DNA of 64,000 nt. Origin: Annulohypoxylon bovei var. microspora (Eukaryota; Ascomycota; Sordariomycetes; Xylariales; Hypoxylaceae). This document shows positions 25,981 through 36,473 of this stretch, piece by piece. The position numbers were made by a program, and so were the translations under genes. A model generated the notes under the pieces. The model made no database searches and had not been told where the DNA came from. It was given only the letters and a program-made list of their open reading frames with translations. The stretch spans positions 1 through 64,000 of the forward strand of contig MU405366.1 in assembly GCA_022836615.1 (NCBI GenBank), written 5' to 3'. Positions within the stretch are counted from its first letter, which is position 1; every line of letters begins with the position of its first letter.

Positions 25981-26070
25981 TTTGAGTTGATGAGTGAGCG
26001 AACCTGGGGAAAAATTACTATGACTGAAGGGTCTGCAATGCGTTTGACAGAACTAGCGGATGCAAAAGCC

Positions 26071-26077
26071 CTTTATA
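26071..26077 (-). promoter_or_regulatory. TATA-like box of the AA9 gene
   Basis: TATAAAG on the minus strand lies about 91-97 bp before the AA9 start codon. The position resembles inducible secreted-enzyme promoters. It was assigned by eye. Confidence 0.45.
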
Positions 26078-26986
26078 CACATCGTTGCTATCTGCTCTGC
26101 TAAGGAATACACAGCCAAGAGCTCGGTTCCCGCATTCTAGCCGCGCATAGTCTGCATATTTGTTCGACAATCGTGCCTGGACGGGAAAATTATTGAAGGG
26201 ATATTATATTCATTACCTACCTAGTTGATACTCATATATCTGCTAAGCCTTGACAAGGTCAGATCCAATCCAGCGACTGGATGAGAGAATCTGGGGAACT
26301 GCCGGTTGTACTTGGCATACATGAAAAATGACAAATAGGAAGCAGTGGTTATCCGGTTTTGGAACGCAGTATACCATTCTCCGTGAAGTGTATAAAATTA
26401 CGATGACGGTAAGCTTTCACTCAATATAGACTCCCCATCCTTTCATCTAGTTATCCCGCAGACTTACAGGTATTAAACTAAACCACGTCAATCTCCATGT
26501 GTGCAAATAGCTCTGGATGCTTTGTGAACTAGAACGGCGCTTGAAAAGGGAAACTCAGCATATGCCTTAAAGATCTAGTAGTCAATTTGCATTGATCATA
26601 TTTTGAACACGTAGGTAGTGACAGAGTTGAATTAATCTAATCCATTATCATTCAACCTCACTCCGCGCTAGATAATAAGAGAATCGAGATCTACTATACC
26701 TACATATTCTAAGATTTCTTAAGAACTAGTTAGGTGCAATAGTTACAACCTGATTAGCTTCAATTAGCTTAAGATGGTCCTTCAAATTGTCGAAGACACT
26801 GCTAGGAAATATAGTCAACCCCTCCAACAATTTATATCCAGCCTAGGCAGAATAACCGGCAGAAATGATGACTGGTTAAATGATAAAATTCTTCAACACG
26901 TGCCACTGTTCTTATTTTTAGATTTCTTAGGTATTTAAAAGTTTCTGTGTATTACCAACCTACTTACCTACCTATATACTCAGTTA

Positions 26987-27430
26987 CTAATATTTCAATC
27001 GGTATAGGACCGCCGCGCAGTCACGACGAGTCAGCAGACCCCCGAGTGCCGGATGTTTGATATTGCCAAGGAGACCTGTGGCTACGGCAACACGGGGTGA
27101 TATGTTCAAGTCGCCTGTATTGCGGGCTACCATGCTCGCAATAGGCGTATAATCATCCCATATTATCACCGGAACTAATTCCATTCTTTATCGCCAGTGC
27201 CCAGTTCTCCTCGAGCATGGGGGAACCACTGACCCGAAACTCGCGAGCCTCGTTACGGAAGGAGTTGGGATCTCCCTATCCGTCTTCGTCTGGGTTTCCA
27301 TCTTCACCTTGGATTATCTGGGGCGCATGACATGGCTTCAACTCAGTCTTATCAGAATGTGTTGCGCAAATATAAGAATCACCGCCTTGCAATGGCATGC
27401 CGAGATAAATCACAACAACGGGAACTAGGT
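26987..27430 (-). pseudogene. possible decayed coding remnant, unrecognised
   Basis: The minus strand reads as protein-like sequence over about 430 bp, but in two frames and with an internal stop. An upstream part contains GMPLQGGDSYICATHSD and SFRNEAREFRVSGSP with a TAG between them. A downstream part in another frame contains SPRVAVATGLLGN and ends RRDCAAVLYRLKY. I do not recognise the family. It may be a broken gene, or chance open sequence. Confidence 0.22.
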
Positions 27431-27966
27431 ACGCTATCGTTGCTTTTCCGTCCTTGGTCTACATATTCTTTAACATAAGACTGAGGCGTCGGAAGCTAGA
27501 CATCCGCTACTGAATCTTCCCGACTATGTGGTCGTTCAAGAAAGTCCTCTCAGAGCGATAGCCATATGCTAGGGTCTTTACATCATATACTCTTGCATCT
27601 GTGTGGTAACATTTATATTCGCTAGATGCGCAATGGATAAGCTTAGGGCGCGTCTTATTCCTATCCCAAAATCCGACAATAATAGTGGAAACACAGGGTA
27701 AGACGCTTTGAGGAGATACCTTCTCTCTTTAGTGTCGAAAGTGCTCTGGTAAAGAATAGGTAGTGGAATGAGTGTTGATAGAAAAGATGTAGTAAGTAGT
27801 TTACATCGAAGATACACTTTGAAACGAATAGACTGCCTATTATCCATTTCGAGACGCTCAGGATGGCCAAGTAAGAAAGAAAGGAGAGAAGCCAACTACC
27901 TAGTTTCCCCCGTCTTGCCAAGCCGTAATTCCCATAGGCGGTAACAGCCTCTTTACTAAACTTCGT

Positions 27967-28308
27967 CTATACCGCTCTTTTCACCTGGTTCCCACTTTCG
28001 GTAGAGGCCGGTGCACCTAGATCACTAGTAGCAGTAGATTGATGCGTCGAAACAACTCCCGCTCCCTCCGTAGAGACACCCTTGCGCTCCCATTCTCGTC
28101 GTGCAAACATATCATCCACATTTCTAAGGTCTTGTTTTCCCTTCTCGGCAACTGCTCGGTGTTTTGACTGAGTAGCTTGAGTCTTCGGATGGTTTTGGTT
28201 GTTGCCGAACGCGTGGTCAGTAGCGTCTAGCAACTCGCCTCGTATCGCATCGCCGGCTCCGCGAATACCCTTGACGCTAGTTTTGACGTCTTCGACTAGC
28301 TTAGACAT
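27967..28308 (-). CDS. small hydrophilic protein, unrecognised
   Basis: A 113-aa single-exon gene starting at the ATG of MSKLVEDVKTSVKG. The upstream in-frame extension lacks an ATG. The first 45 residues (KGIRGAGDAIRGELLDATDHAF) look like an amphipathic helix as in small fungal stress-associated proteins. The remainder is charged, Gln/Ser/Thr-rich, and lacks cysteines, a signal peptide or membrane segments. I do not know a function. A perfect CRE-type octamer TGACGTCA stands 161 bp before the ATG, which would fit control by an Atf1/CREB-type stress regulator (inference). Confidence 0.6.
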   Translation of the reverse strand: MSKLVEDVKTSVKGIRGAGDAIRGELLDATDHAFGNNQNHPKTQATQSKHRAVAEKGKQDLRNVDDMFARREWERKGVSTEGAGVVSTHQSTATSDLGAPASTESGNQVKRAV

Positions 28309-28468
28309 AGTTGCGGCTCGGACTATATTGGTCAAATACAGTGGATTTAGTTGCAGTGCTCATGTTTACTTGGGTGTTCTCTTCCAAAATTAGGAACTAA
28401 TTAGGTAGGTAGTATATGAACATTTAAAGGGCTAGGTGCTAGTCGCAAGTGAGACGACTAATGACTAA

Positions 28469-28476
28469 TGACGTCA
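28469..28476. promoter_or_regulatory. CRE-type bZIP site TGACGTCA
   Basis: Perfect palindromic octamer recognised by ATF/CREB bZIP factors, 161 bp upstream of the small hydrophilic gene and on the correct side for its promoter. Its function is inferred from the sequence alone. Confidence 0.4.
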
Positions 28477-30566
28477 AGCATGCGTCATCCTTTCAAAGAA
28501 ACCCATCGTCATAGAATTCTGTGCACCTTCCTACCTACCTACCTACATAATTAGCCCGAATTATTAATGATATACTATGTATTTTAGGAATAATATTAAA
28601 CTTAGTGCGTAACCCCCTTTTCCCTTTCCTCCCTCTTGTTATTCCCCTTTTTCATTTATACCCACTACTGGCACTGGTAGGGTCAAGCTATTAGATACCT
28701 ACATTTATTATTAAAACAATTCCTTCACGTATGAATGCCAAACTACTAGTTAGGTAGGTTTGATGTCCATAATGTCTCGCTTCATCAACTGGTGAAGTAG
28801 GAATCGCAACCAAACCCCAATCGGCAAGCAACAACATACCTTGAATCTTAGAACATCATTAGCTATAACTAGCTATATAAGCACAGTTCGCCATCATACC
28901 AGGTAACCTTTCTTTCAATTAGTAAAGAAATTAAGTAGCAATATAGCTGCGAAAAGGCTAACGACTTCGAAGCTATTAAATACGGGCGTGGTGTCGTCGA
29001 CTCCCAAGCCCCACCCAAGAAGTACAGCCAATGGCATGACGAATAGGGGTATACTCTATTGTGACGTCTAAAGTTGGGTCAGGAGGCGGAGTAACTCCCA
29101 ACGTTACATTTGTTGAATCTACACTGTTAGAGGTTCCCTGCCCGACATCTAAGAAGACTCGTATATGACATGACGGAAACGGCTAATCATGGAGGATTTA
29201 CCGCTATCGTAACGCGCCGCAGTCCTGGCTTTAGCTTTATCCTGAAAGAGTTATCCTCATCACTCATACTATTAACTAACCTAAATGTTTCCAGAGCCAA
29301 GTAGAGCGCCTTTGCGTCGATACATGAGCTAATCCCTTTAACAATAACTTGATACCTCCCTTAAATATGTAGGTAGTTAGGTAGGTTTATCAAATTAGGA
29401 CAGAATCTTTCGAATGGTTAGTGAGGCTATAAATTTGCGAGTAGGTAGCTGAAAAGACGTGCATATGGTGTTACACTGCATTCAGACTATTCCCCATTCA
29501 ATGGCTAGCTGACATGCGGAAAAAAGACTCAGAAAAAAGTGAACCAAAATTATTAGATAACCTTAGATAGATCATATAACTAAAGCTTCCAGAAGTATAG
29601 TTCAAATCACATAAAGGCGATTCATAATGAAATATTTCTATTGTTAATTCATGTAAAAAGAAACAATTCTTTATTACTAAGTGCAATGGTCTAAACAATG
29701 AATTGCGATTGATTTTACTACCTAAGTAGATATTTATATTATTTAAAATTTAACATATTCAACCCCTTTCTTTGTATGTGAGCCGCCTCCGCTTTTTACT
29801 CCTCGTGTAACAACAGTCCTAAGTTATCTACCCCTAACAGTCTACATGTGTATCGTGAAGTTTTCCTACGTCATTTTACGTCTAAGAAATAAATAAATAA
29901 ATAACATTCTATTACAGGCATTGTAAACAATTAAGGTTGCTTCGCGATATAACAAGTACGGAGCTTAAATTTAATTAAATTAGGTACCTACTTAACAACT
30001 GCCTGGTTACCTGCTTAACCTTAGGTACCTTATTACTCCGAGAACAAAATGTGAAGATGAAGAGTATGCATAACAGATCAGATATTAGGATTGGTAGAGT
30101 CGTAGAGTTATGTACTTACTTGGATAGTAAAAGTACGGAGTCTATTTTTACACACGTTTTCGAGAAGAGAAGTCGAATAAGAGTTCTGACAAGTGGACGA
30201 AAAATACGGTGATCACTTGGTTCCACATTTCAACATCAGATAAAATTGGGCGTCCGAGAACGAATGGCAAACCCGAATATACGGTATTGCGTGAAGCATA
30301 AAGAGATTAAAGTGATTGTGGGTTCATATGTCGGCTATGATGTCGATCACCCCCAGCGTGCCGGTTCCACATCCACAGGACCCCATGGAGAGGACCAATC
30401 GGGTATATCATGAACTGCCCTATAATGGGGTATCGCCAAGAACCAAATAGCCTTCTCGTGTTCTCGGCCTCGTATTGCTCTCGAAGACAAGCCCGATTAT
30501 GTAAATTGCCACCGACGGCGGCCTGATCTAAGAACACTATGTGAACCTCAGTGTCCTAGCAGGTAG

Positions 30567-30572
30567 TATATA
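30567..30572 (+). promoter_or_regulatory. TATA-like box of the phiA-type gene
   Basis: TATATA lies about 90 bp before the ATG of the phiA-type gene, followed by a C/A-rich leader ending in CGCCCATC before the ATG. Assigned by eye. Confidence 0.45.
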
Positions 30573-30661
30573 TTCGACATTATCCCTCGCAGATTCAAAC
30601 CATTTCTATTCTGCATCCAACTTCCTCAGTCACAATCAGTACTTACACAAAGCCGCCCATC

Positions 30662-31295
30662 ATGTTCTTCAAGACGTTCACCGCCGCCGCCTCGCTCTTT
30701 CTCGGAGTCTCAACCGCCTTGCCACAGGCAGCGGGAGGGTCGCTTTCATCTGATGCCAAGTTCACACTGATGGCCCTCCGGTCCGCTAGCGATATTCACT
30801 TTGCTGGCTTCGAAGCCGCTAAGAGCAGCCTCTTCCTGCATCTTCCCAGCCAGGACGCGTCCTGCGACGCCGGCGCAGCAGAATCTGCCACCTTCTACCT
30901 CAAAGACGGCGGCCTCTACCTGTACGCTGCTTCCGCGGCACCTCAGCAGCTCTATGCCGACCGCTCCGGAATGGGTAAGTTTCACTCGTTCAGCTCCAGG
31001 GTTATTGTAACAATTTCTAACTTTTCTCCTTATAGGTCAGGGCAAGCTCGGCTACACTACTGGTGCGCAGCCCGCCCCGACGAATGGGGAGAGGACTCCT
31101 TTCACGCTCGACGAGAACAACGACCTGACGCTGGATGGAGCGGGCTTTCTTGCCTGCCCCAACAGCATCGACGGCGCTTGGAGTGTGTGGGTTTCTGCTG
31201 GCGTCGATCAGCCTGCCGGCAACTCGGGATGCCTCAGCTTTTCGGCCCGTGCCGTCGAGGCTCCTACCCCGAATGGCTGCCTTTACACGGAGTAA
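30662..31295 (+). CDS. phiA: phiA-type cell wall protein
   Basis: Secreted, wall-associated protein of the Aspergillus PhiA family, which is linked to conidiophore phialide development. Two exons, 30662-30974 and 31036-31295, are joined at a phase-1 intron (GTAAGT...TATAG), giving 190 aa. Residues 1-19 form a signal peptide ending at STALPQ. The mature part has the family pattern: FTLMALRSASDIHFAG, ATFYLKDGGLYLY, the LGYTTG turn, FTLDENNDLTLDG, ACPNS, and a C-terminal pair of cysteines in SGCLSF and NGCLYTE. Codon use is strongly C-biased at third positions, as in highly expressed fungal genes. It stands alone with a TATA-like box. Confidence 0.88.
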
Positions 31296-31978
31296 TGAGT
31301 TGGACGATGGAACCTCTGCCTTTTAACATTCTTGTATCTACGAACTTACCTATGGTGTCGTTTACGGGGCTGCCTTAATTATTATAGACTCGCTGAGACC
31401 TCCAACAGCCCCTAGGTATTTACTCAGGTCCTAGGTACCTTAGCCTTCTAATTTTACAACTGGTATCCTACATCAAAATTCCGAGCATGTGCATACCTAG
31501 ATTTAACTATGTCGGGTAACGGACCCGGATAATATGACAGAAAACCTCGTCTTTCAATGTTGCCTTCCTTGAGTCTGTGATTGCTGAAATTCAGTATTCT
31601 AAAAGTTTAAAACTGTCAGAATGCGAATTCATGTGAGTGGGTTTCTAGTGAACAGATAGAAAGAACAGCAAGAGGGCGATTCGGGTTTAAAGAGTAAGAT
31701 GCTTGAAAGCGGGGGGAGTAGAAGGCAAATACAGTTTAAAAGCCACGCATGTAAAATTATGAGCAAGTGATTAGGAAAGCAGTCGAATCAGATTTACTAT
31801 GAACTTCATCAGGCCCCTAAGGGAACCTATGCTAGGTCATCGAGGAGTGTGAGTACCTGGGGTATCTCGAGTAGGTACCTTGTTAAAGCAATATGAGCTA
31901 AGAGCCTCATGCAAATGACGATAACGTTACATTCGCCGATTCGTCCTGCCTGGACTAGTTTCATCGAAGAATGTAACC
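31296..31978. other. intergenic spacer between convergent genes
   Basis: About 680 bp of 3' flanks of two convergent genes. TAGGTACCT words are present, with no coding signal. Confidence 0.6.
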
Positions 31979-32718
31979 TTAGTCAACAACATCCTCAGGA
32001 AGCTCGTGCTCGTCATCAGATTCCTTCTTCATGCCGTTCTTGCCATCCTCCGAGTCATCATACTCGACAACTACCTTGGAAAGCGCAGCCTTCTTGCCAC
32101 GAGCGCGCTTGCTGCGGGTGGGTGTGGTGGGGTCGCTGCTGTCGCCCTCGTTGTCCCCGGCGGCCTTGCGCTTGCGTGAGACAGGGGTACGGGTAGCCTT
32201 AGCTTTGGGTGCCTTCGAAGCACGATTGGCAGGCGTAGAGGGACCTTCACCACCGTTGCCCTCATTGATGGCGAAAGCGGCCGCCTTCTTCTTCACACCT
32301 GTGTTCAATAAGTTAGATTGTGATTTTACTCATTTTGTCTTGTGAGGTTCATAGATAATATGGCAGAAATTTAACGGGGGAGTATTATGAGCCCCGATAG
32401 GTACATATATGTGCATATGTGTGTGCATATGTTAGGATGAGGAATTGACAAGAAAGTAGAACCTACCACAGATCATGTTCGAGATGCTCTTAGGACTGCT
32501 GTAACCGGCAAGCTTGGCCAGCTTCTCAATGTTGATCTATATGAGTTAAGGTTAGAATGTGATGAAGATGTTGATTTCAATGCAATAGGTGGTTGCCTAG
32601 ACGATGAATGTTGGGATAATGTACATACCTCTGGCTGCGTCTTGAAACACATCCAAGCCAGGGCCAGCACCTTGGCTTCCTTCTCGGTAATGTCGCATTT
32701 CTTCTCGGCGGAGGCCAT
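31979..32718 (-). CDS. basic/acidic nuclear-looking protein, unrecognised
   Basis: A 159-aa protein from three exons: 32718-32629, 32536-32467 and 32298-31979. The introns GTATGT...ATAG and GTAGGT...ACAG close in phase. Residues 1-55 form a compact helical domain (ITEKEAKVLALAWMCF, KLAKLAGYSSPKSISNMI) that looks like a small DNA- or chromatin-binding helix-turn fold. Then comes a Lys/Arg-rich region with two short nuclear-localisation-like clusters (VSRKRKAAG, RSKRARGKK), and an acidic tail ending HELPEDVVD. The layout suggests a small chromatin-associated protein. I do not recognise a named family and do not assign a function. Confidence 0.75.
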
Positions 32719-33647
32719 TGTGACGATGTTGATGTTTAGAAGAAGTGAGGCGCCAAGGGTATGGAGGTGTTGTATGTGGAACGTGAATGCTGTTGTTACG
32801 TTAGAAATTAAAAAGAATGTGGAGATGTTGGGAAAATAGATGAGAGGTAGGAAGTTAGTTGTTAATTAATGAATCGTACTTACGGTGAAAGTTGACGGTG
32901 GTGGTAGAAAGTAATGGCACGATGCGATTATTACTACCTAGTTACTAGGTATGTGGTGTTGTAAAGGCACGGTGCAATACATGTAAGTGGGAAGGTGAGG
33001 GGGGCGGAGACGGGAACGGGGACGAGAAAAAGCAGATTCTATGGTCCTAATTGTGGAAGGTTCTGGGTGCCTGCAATTGTGATGTGATTACTAGGTAGGT
33101 AGGTAGGTAGGTAGGTAGGTACCTAGGGACTAGGTATGTATTGGAAGGGTGTGCTGATAGATGTGATCAAAAGTGCTCTTTTTCTCAAATGTGTTGCCAT
33201 AGGGTCGACGACAATGTGGTGGTGAATGATGAATTGGGGAACAACAATAACACGTCGGTTACTATGGACAACAACGATTTGAACTCCATCAATTACCCTA
33301 GTAGGTACCAGGTAGTAAACAACAAGAATCCCCATAAATAACAAACATCGTCCTTCGAACTCATCCAATTCCTTATATATTTAGGTTGTGAATATAAATT
33401 CTAGATGTCATGCCTATTATCTACCTAAGTAGGGTAAATAACTTAGGTAGGTGGAAGTTCATTTCACATGCCCATCCACATCCATGGATCGATCGCATCC
33501 CACCCATGTAAATGCATCTATAACACTTCATACTAATCTAGGTATGCCCTAAAAAGATTAATCGGAGCTGAGTCTAGGAAATATCTAAGCCACAATATCA
33601 ATTTCTAACGTGGAATGGGACTTTTTGATATGAATATTAATTATTAC
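32719..33647. other. intergenic spacer with TAGG microsatellite
   Basis: This holds the promoter side of the basic/acidic gene and the 3' flank of the membrane-protein gene. It contains the (TAGG)n array listed separately and a purine-rich run near 32995-33030. No gene supported. Confidence 0.6.
33092..33120. repeat. (TAGG)7 microsatellite
   Basis: Seven perfect TAGG units in tandem, running into ACCTAGGGACTAGGTA. It is the longest pure tract of the TAGG/CCTA family seen in the window. Confidence 0.9.
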
Positions 33648-34877
33648 CTATGATTCCGACTCAAGTTGCTGCATTCTCGTTCGTATCCGTTGCTCCTCCT
33701 CGTCTAGCTCCGTCAACTCCATCAACCGTGTTCTTCTCGCGTCCAGCTTTGTTTGCTCGGCCACCAGGTGCGTCATCTCTTGTTGCGCTTGTGAATTCTC
33801 GCTGCCTCCTATAGATCTAGCGACTCCCTCGTTCCCTAGTATCTCAGCTACTACAGGAGCTTCGTTAACCGGACTTTGACCGGAAGGCGATGTGCTAGGA
33901 AGTTCGGCGACAGAGCTTGGGTTATCTTGCAATTGTATCGGTTGGTTATTCGAAAGAACGGAATCCCGTAAGTAGGTGGACTGCGACCCTGCTACGGATA
34001 GCGCGCCCTGTCCAGGGGTTAAGTTCGTCGAAGCTCCAATCGCAGTGTCTCCTAACTCAGAAGGTTGATGTTGCTGCATAGATGGTGCCTGGTTGGCATC
34101 TTTACTACCTGCGCGCTCTTTCCGATATCTCAAGAGCAAGAAGATGGCCAAACCCACAGCTAGGAGACCAACCAAACCTACGCCAACACCAATTCCAGCC
34201 TGGGCGCCGGTAGATAACCCGGCCCCGCCACGACCTGGATCTGAGGATATTACAGTTACCGTTGCGCCAGGTGATCCAGTTGTTGTCGTGTCAGCGTCGC
34301 CTCCCGTCGTTTCCATCGTTTCCGTCGCTTCCGTCGCTTCCGTCGCAAGTATCAAGCCAGGAGTCAATGTATGAGTTTTTAGAATATATAGGTCGTCTTT
34401 AGCCCATCTTATCTCAATCATCATTTGCTCGTACGATAACTCCGTATTGGTTGCGTAATAATCCCATTCCCCGGTGCAGACATAATCGCTATAAAAAGTT
34501 ACACCACGTTGAAACAGATGGGCTTCTAAAGGAAGAGAAGGGGGGAATCCTACCTCATAACGCAAAGCATGGCTGTTTCGGTAGGCTCGACCGGCGGCCC
34601 TTGATTATCACGGAATCGCGAACAGCCAACTGTGAATCCGCTGGGAGTTGATTGAAACCGGAAAACAATCTGGCGGAGGTATCCAAACCGTAGTTAGAGC
34701 GGCAACAGGTGGTGTACCATCATGTTCGAGAGAAGTCGCTCTCGGCAAGAGAGCGGTTGGCGTAGCCGTCGTCGTGAACGGCACAAATACCATTGGATCG
34801 ATGGCGATAGGCCTCAACGAAAACAGTCCACGACTTAGATAAAAGCTTGAGGAGGTAATCGATGAGCTTCCAAACAT
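33648..34877 (-). CDS. single-pass membrane protein, N-terminal frame disturbed
   Basis: Unnamed filamentous-fungal surface protein type: extracellular N-part, one membrane helix, cytosolic tail. The C-terminal exon 34488-33648 is clear. It has an extracellular part with YVCTGEWDYY and a Thr-rich stalk, the helix GIGVGVGLVGLLAVGLAIFL followed by RYRKER, and a Gln/Glu-rich tail with a final coiled segment. An intron at 34553-34489 (GTAGGA...TATAG) joins it to a frame reading PPVEPTETAMLC. The first coding part starts at ATG 34877 and contains LTTVWIPPPDC, a motif usual in this protein type, but then runs out of frame near 34640-34650. Either there is a one-base shift, or a phase-1 intron from about 34720 to 34633 removes that motif. 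Confidence 0.55.
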
Positions 34878-35903
34878 GAATATCGCGAGAACAATTTCAG
34901 CTGATCTCCAAAAAGAAGGAGGAACAAAAGAAAGGAGAAATCTCGCACGCGGTCCTAGAAGATATTTTCGCATCCTCCTCCATAGCTAGACCCATCATCT
35001 CATCGCGTCTCAGGATGGCCCGGTCGGTTCTCATGCTGTTGGAAGGCACAAAGCGCACGCTCTCTTGGCAACATACTCCATCGGAGTCGAAACCAATGGT
35101 AGCGATGCTACAAGGCAAGAACTGGGGACGAAGGTGGAAGTTGATTGCTCAATACAGTTGGCAAGGTGCATTTCTTCTCCACGTAGTATCTATGTTGGCT
35201 TCAACTTCAACTTAGTGGTTCTTGAGATATATGGGCACTTTGTACTTAGCTCATCTCGTTTAAGAAATCTGCAGCGGCGGGGATTAGCCCTCTTGTCGGG
35301 GTTTAACTACCTATGTAGCATGATCCTCGTGGGATCTTGGTAAAGCTTCCCGGGCTCAGTAGGGAACTTGTAATTAGATGTTGTGATTCAGATTCGGAGA
35401 TACCCATGGAGTCGCATATGCGAGTGAACAGACGTGACGAATTTGGAAAATTAGCAAAAGGTTATCAGTCGGAAAAGCAAGACGGCGGACGAACTTCTTA
35501 CCGAATCAGAAGAGAGACAGCTGGAAACTCCAACCACAAATATAACAAGGATCCTTCAGCCAAATCAAGCAAGGTCACGGCACGGCACGGCACGGCGCGG
35601 TAAGGCTAGGTAGGGGATCATCGTTTCGATAGCCCGGCAGCTGTCCGGACATTACATCCAATAATATATAAAAAAAAATTACACCCAGCTTTATCTAGTT
35701 TTTAATCATAGGTGGAACTCAGTAGTGGTTAAGTAAACATCTCAAGGTCTCTGTCACGCATTTCGACTGCGGTATGTATACTTACTGACTATATTATAAC
35801 TACCTGCTATGAAACTTGATCATTTATCATAGGCTCCATACGCAAGTCATATCGGCTTGAAGCTGCTTATTTAATATTTAGGACTCCCAGATTGAAAGTA
35901 GCC
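34878..35903. other. intergenic spacer
   Basis: About 1 kb. Only short frames on both strands, none with a domain. It contains the CACGG tandem listed separately and an A-run near 35670. Confidence 0.6.
35576..35600. repeat. CACGG tandem repeat
   Basis: Four perfect CACGG units followed by the variant CGCGG. It is a short GC-rich tandem in otherwise AT-leaning spacer. Confidence 0.8.
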
Positions 35904-36473
35904 CTAGGCGCGTTGGGGCACGCTCCTCTCAGCCGCCACCTCTTCGGCGCTGGTCGGGATACGCTCCGACGCAGAAGGATAATCAGCGCCTCCCTTGCCG
36001 CGCGTGCCTTTATCTACGCCTTCAGGCAAGTCACCTCCCTTCTGACGCATACTGTCACCAATGTTCGCCCCGGTACCCTCCAAGCCAGAATGCTCTCTCT
36101 TACGTCGACTAATACGGTCACCGTGCAAGTCGCCGTGCAACTCAGCTCCTGATTGGCCTTGGATGGGCTTGCCCAAGCCGGCGTGGACTGTCTGGGATGT
36201 GCTGCCGCCTAGCGACTCCGAGGGATCAGTCAAGTGCTGGTTTTCGACGAATGAAGTATCAACTGGAGCCTCGCCCCCAGGTTGTGGTCGAAATGTATTT
36301 CCACGTGGCGCTGTGCCAGGGGCGTGCTTCTCCATATGGAACTCGGGAACAGCATCGTTGCCGACCTTGACACCGGGCTTATGACCAGTAGTGGTGAGGG
36401 GTTCTGCGGGCGGGACACGACTATGAAATTCGCCCTGATGGGCTAAGGACTCGGTGTTGCGCATTGCCGACAT
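35904..36473 (-). CDS. hydrophilic LEA-like protein, unrecognised
   Basis: Single-exon gene of 189 aa, starting at the first ATG of the frame (MSAMRNTESLAHQGEFHSR). It is extremely hydrophilic, rich in Gly, Glu, His, Pro and Ser, with no cysteine, signal peptide or membrane helix. It is probably unstructured. It has repeated GL(G/E)..G segments (HAGLGKPIQGQSG, HSGLEGTGANIGD). Comparable low-complexity proteins in fungi are often stress or spore associated; that is an inference, and I know no defined role. With the gene at 27967-28308 it is one of two such proteins in this stretch. Confidence 0.65.
   Translation of the reverse strand: MSAMRNTESLAHQGEFHSRVPPAEPLTTTGHKPGVKVGNDAVPEFHMEKHAPGTAPRGNTFRPQPGGEAPVDTSFVENQHLTDPSESLGGSTSQTVHAGLGKPIQGQSGAELHGDLHGDRISRRKREHSGLEGTGANIGDSMRQKGGDLPEGVDKGTRGKGGADYPSASERIPTSAEEVAAERSVPQRA

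Larger units (their letters stand above)
25981..27966. other. intergenic spacer, includes a possible decayed frame
   Basis: This holds the AA9 promoter, AT-rich non-coding DNA up to about 26980, then the coding-like stretch listed separately at 26987-27430. The rest has only short frames. Confidence 0.5.
28309..30661. other. intergenic spacer
   Basis: About 2.3 kb between divergently read genes. It holds the CRE site, CCTACCTACCTACC at 28530-28545, an AAATAAATAAATAA tract near 29886, and TAGGTACCTA words near 29980-30030. No supported gene. Confidence 0.6.
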
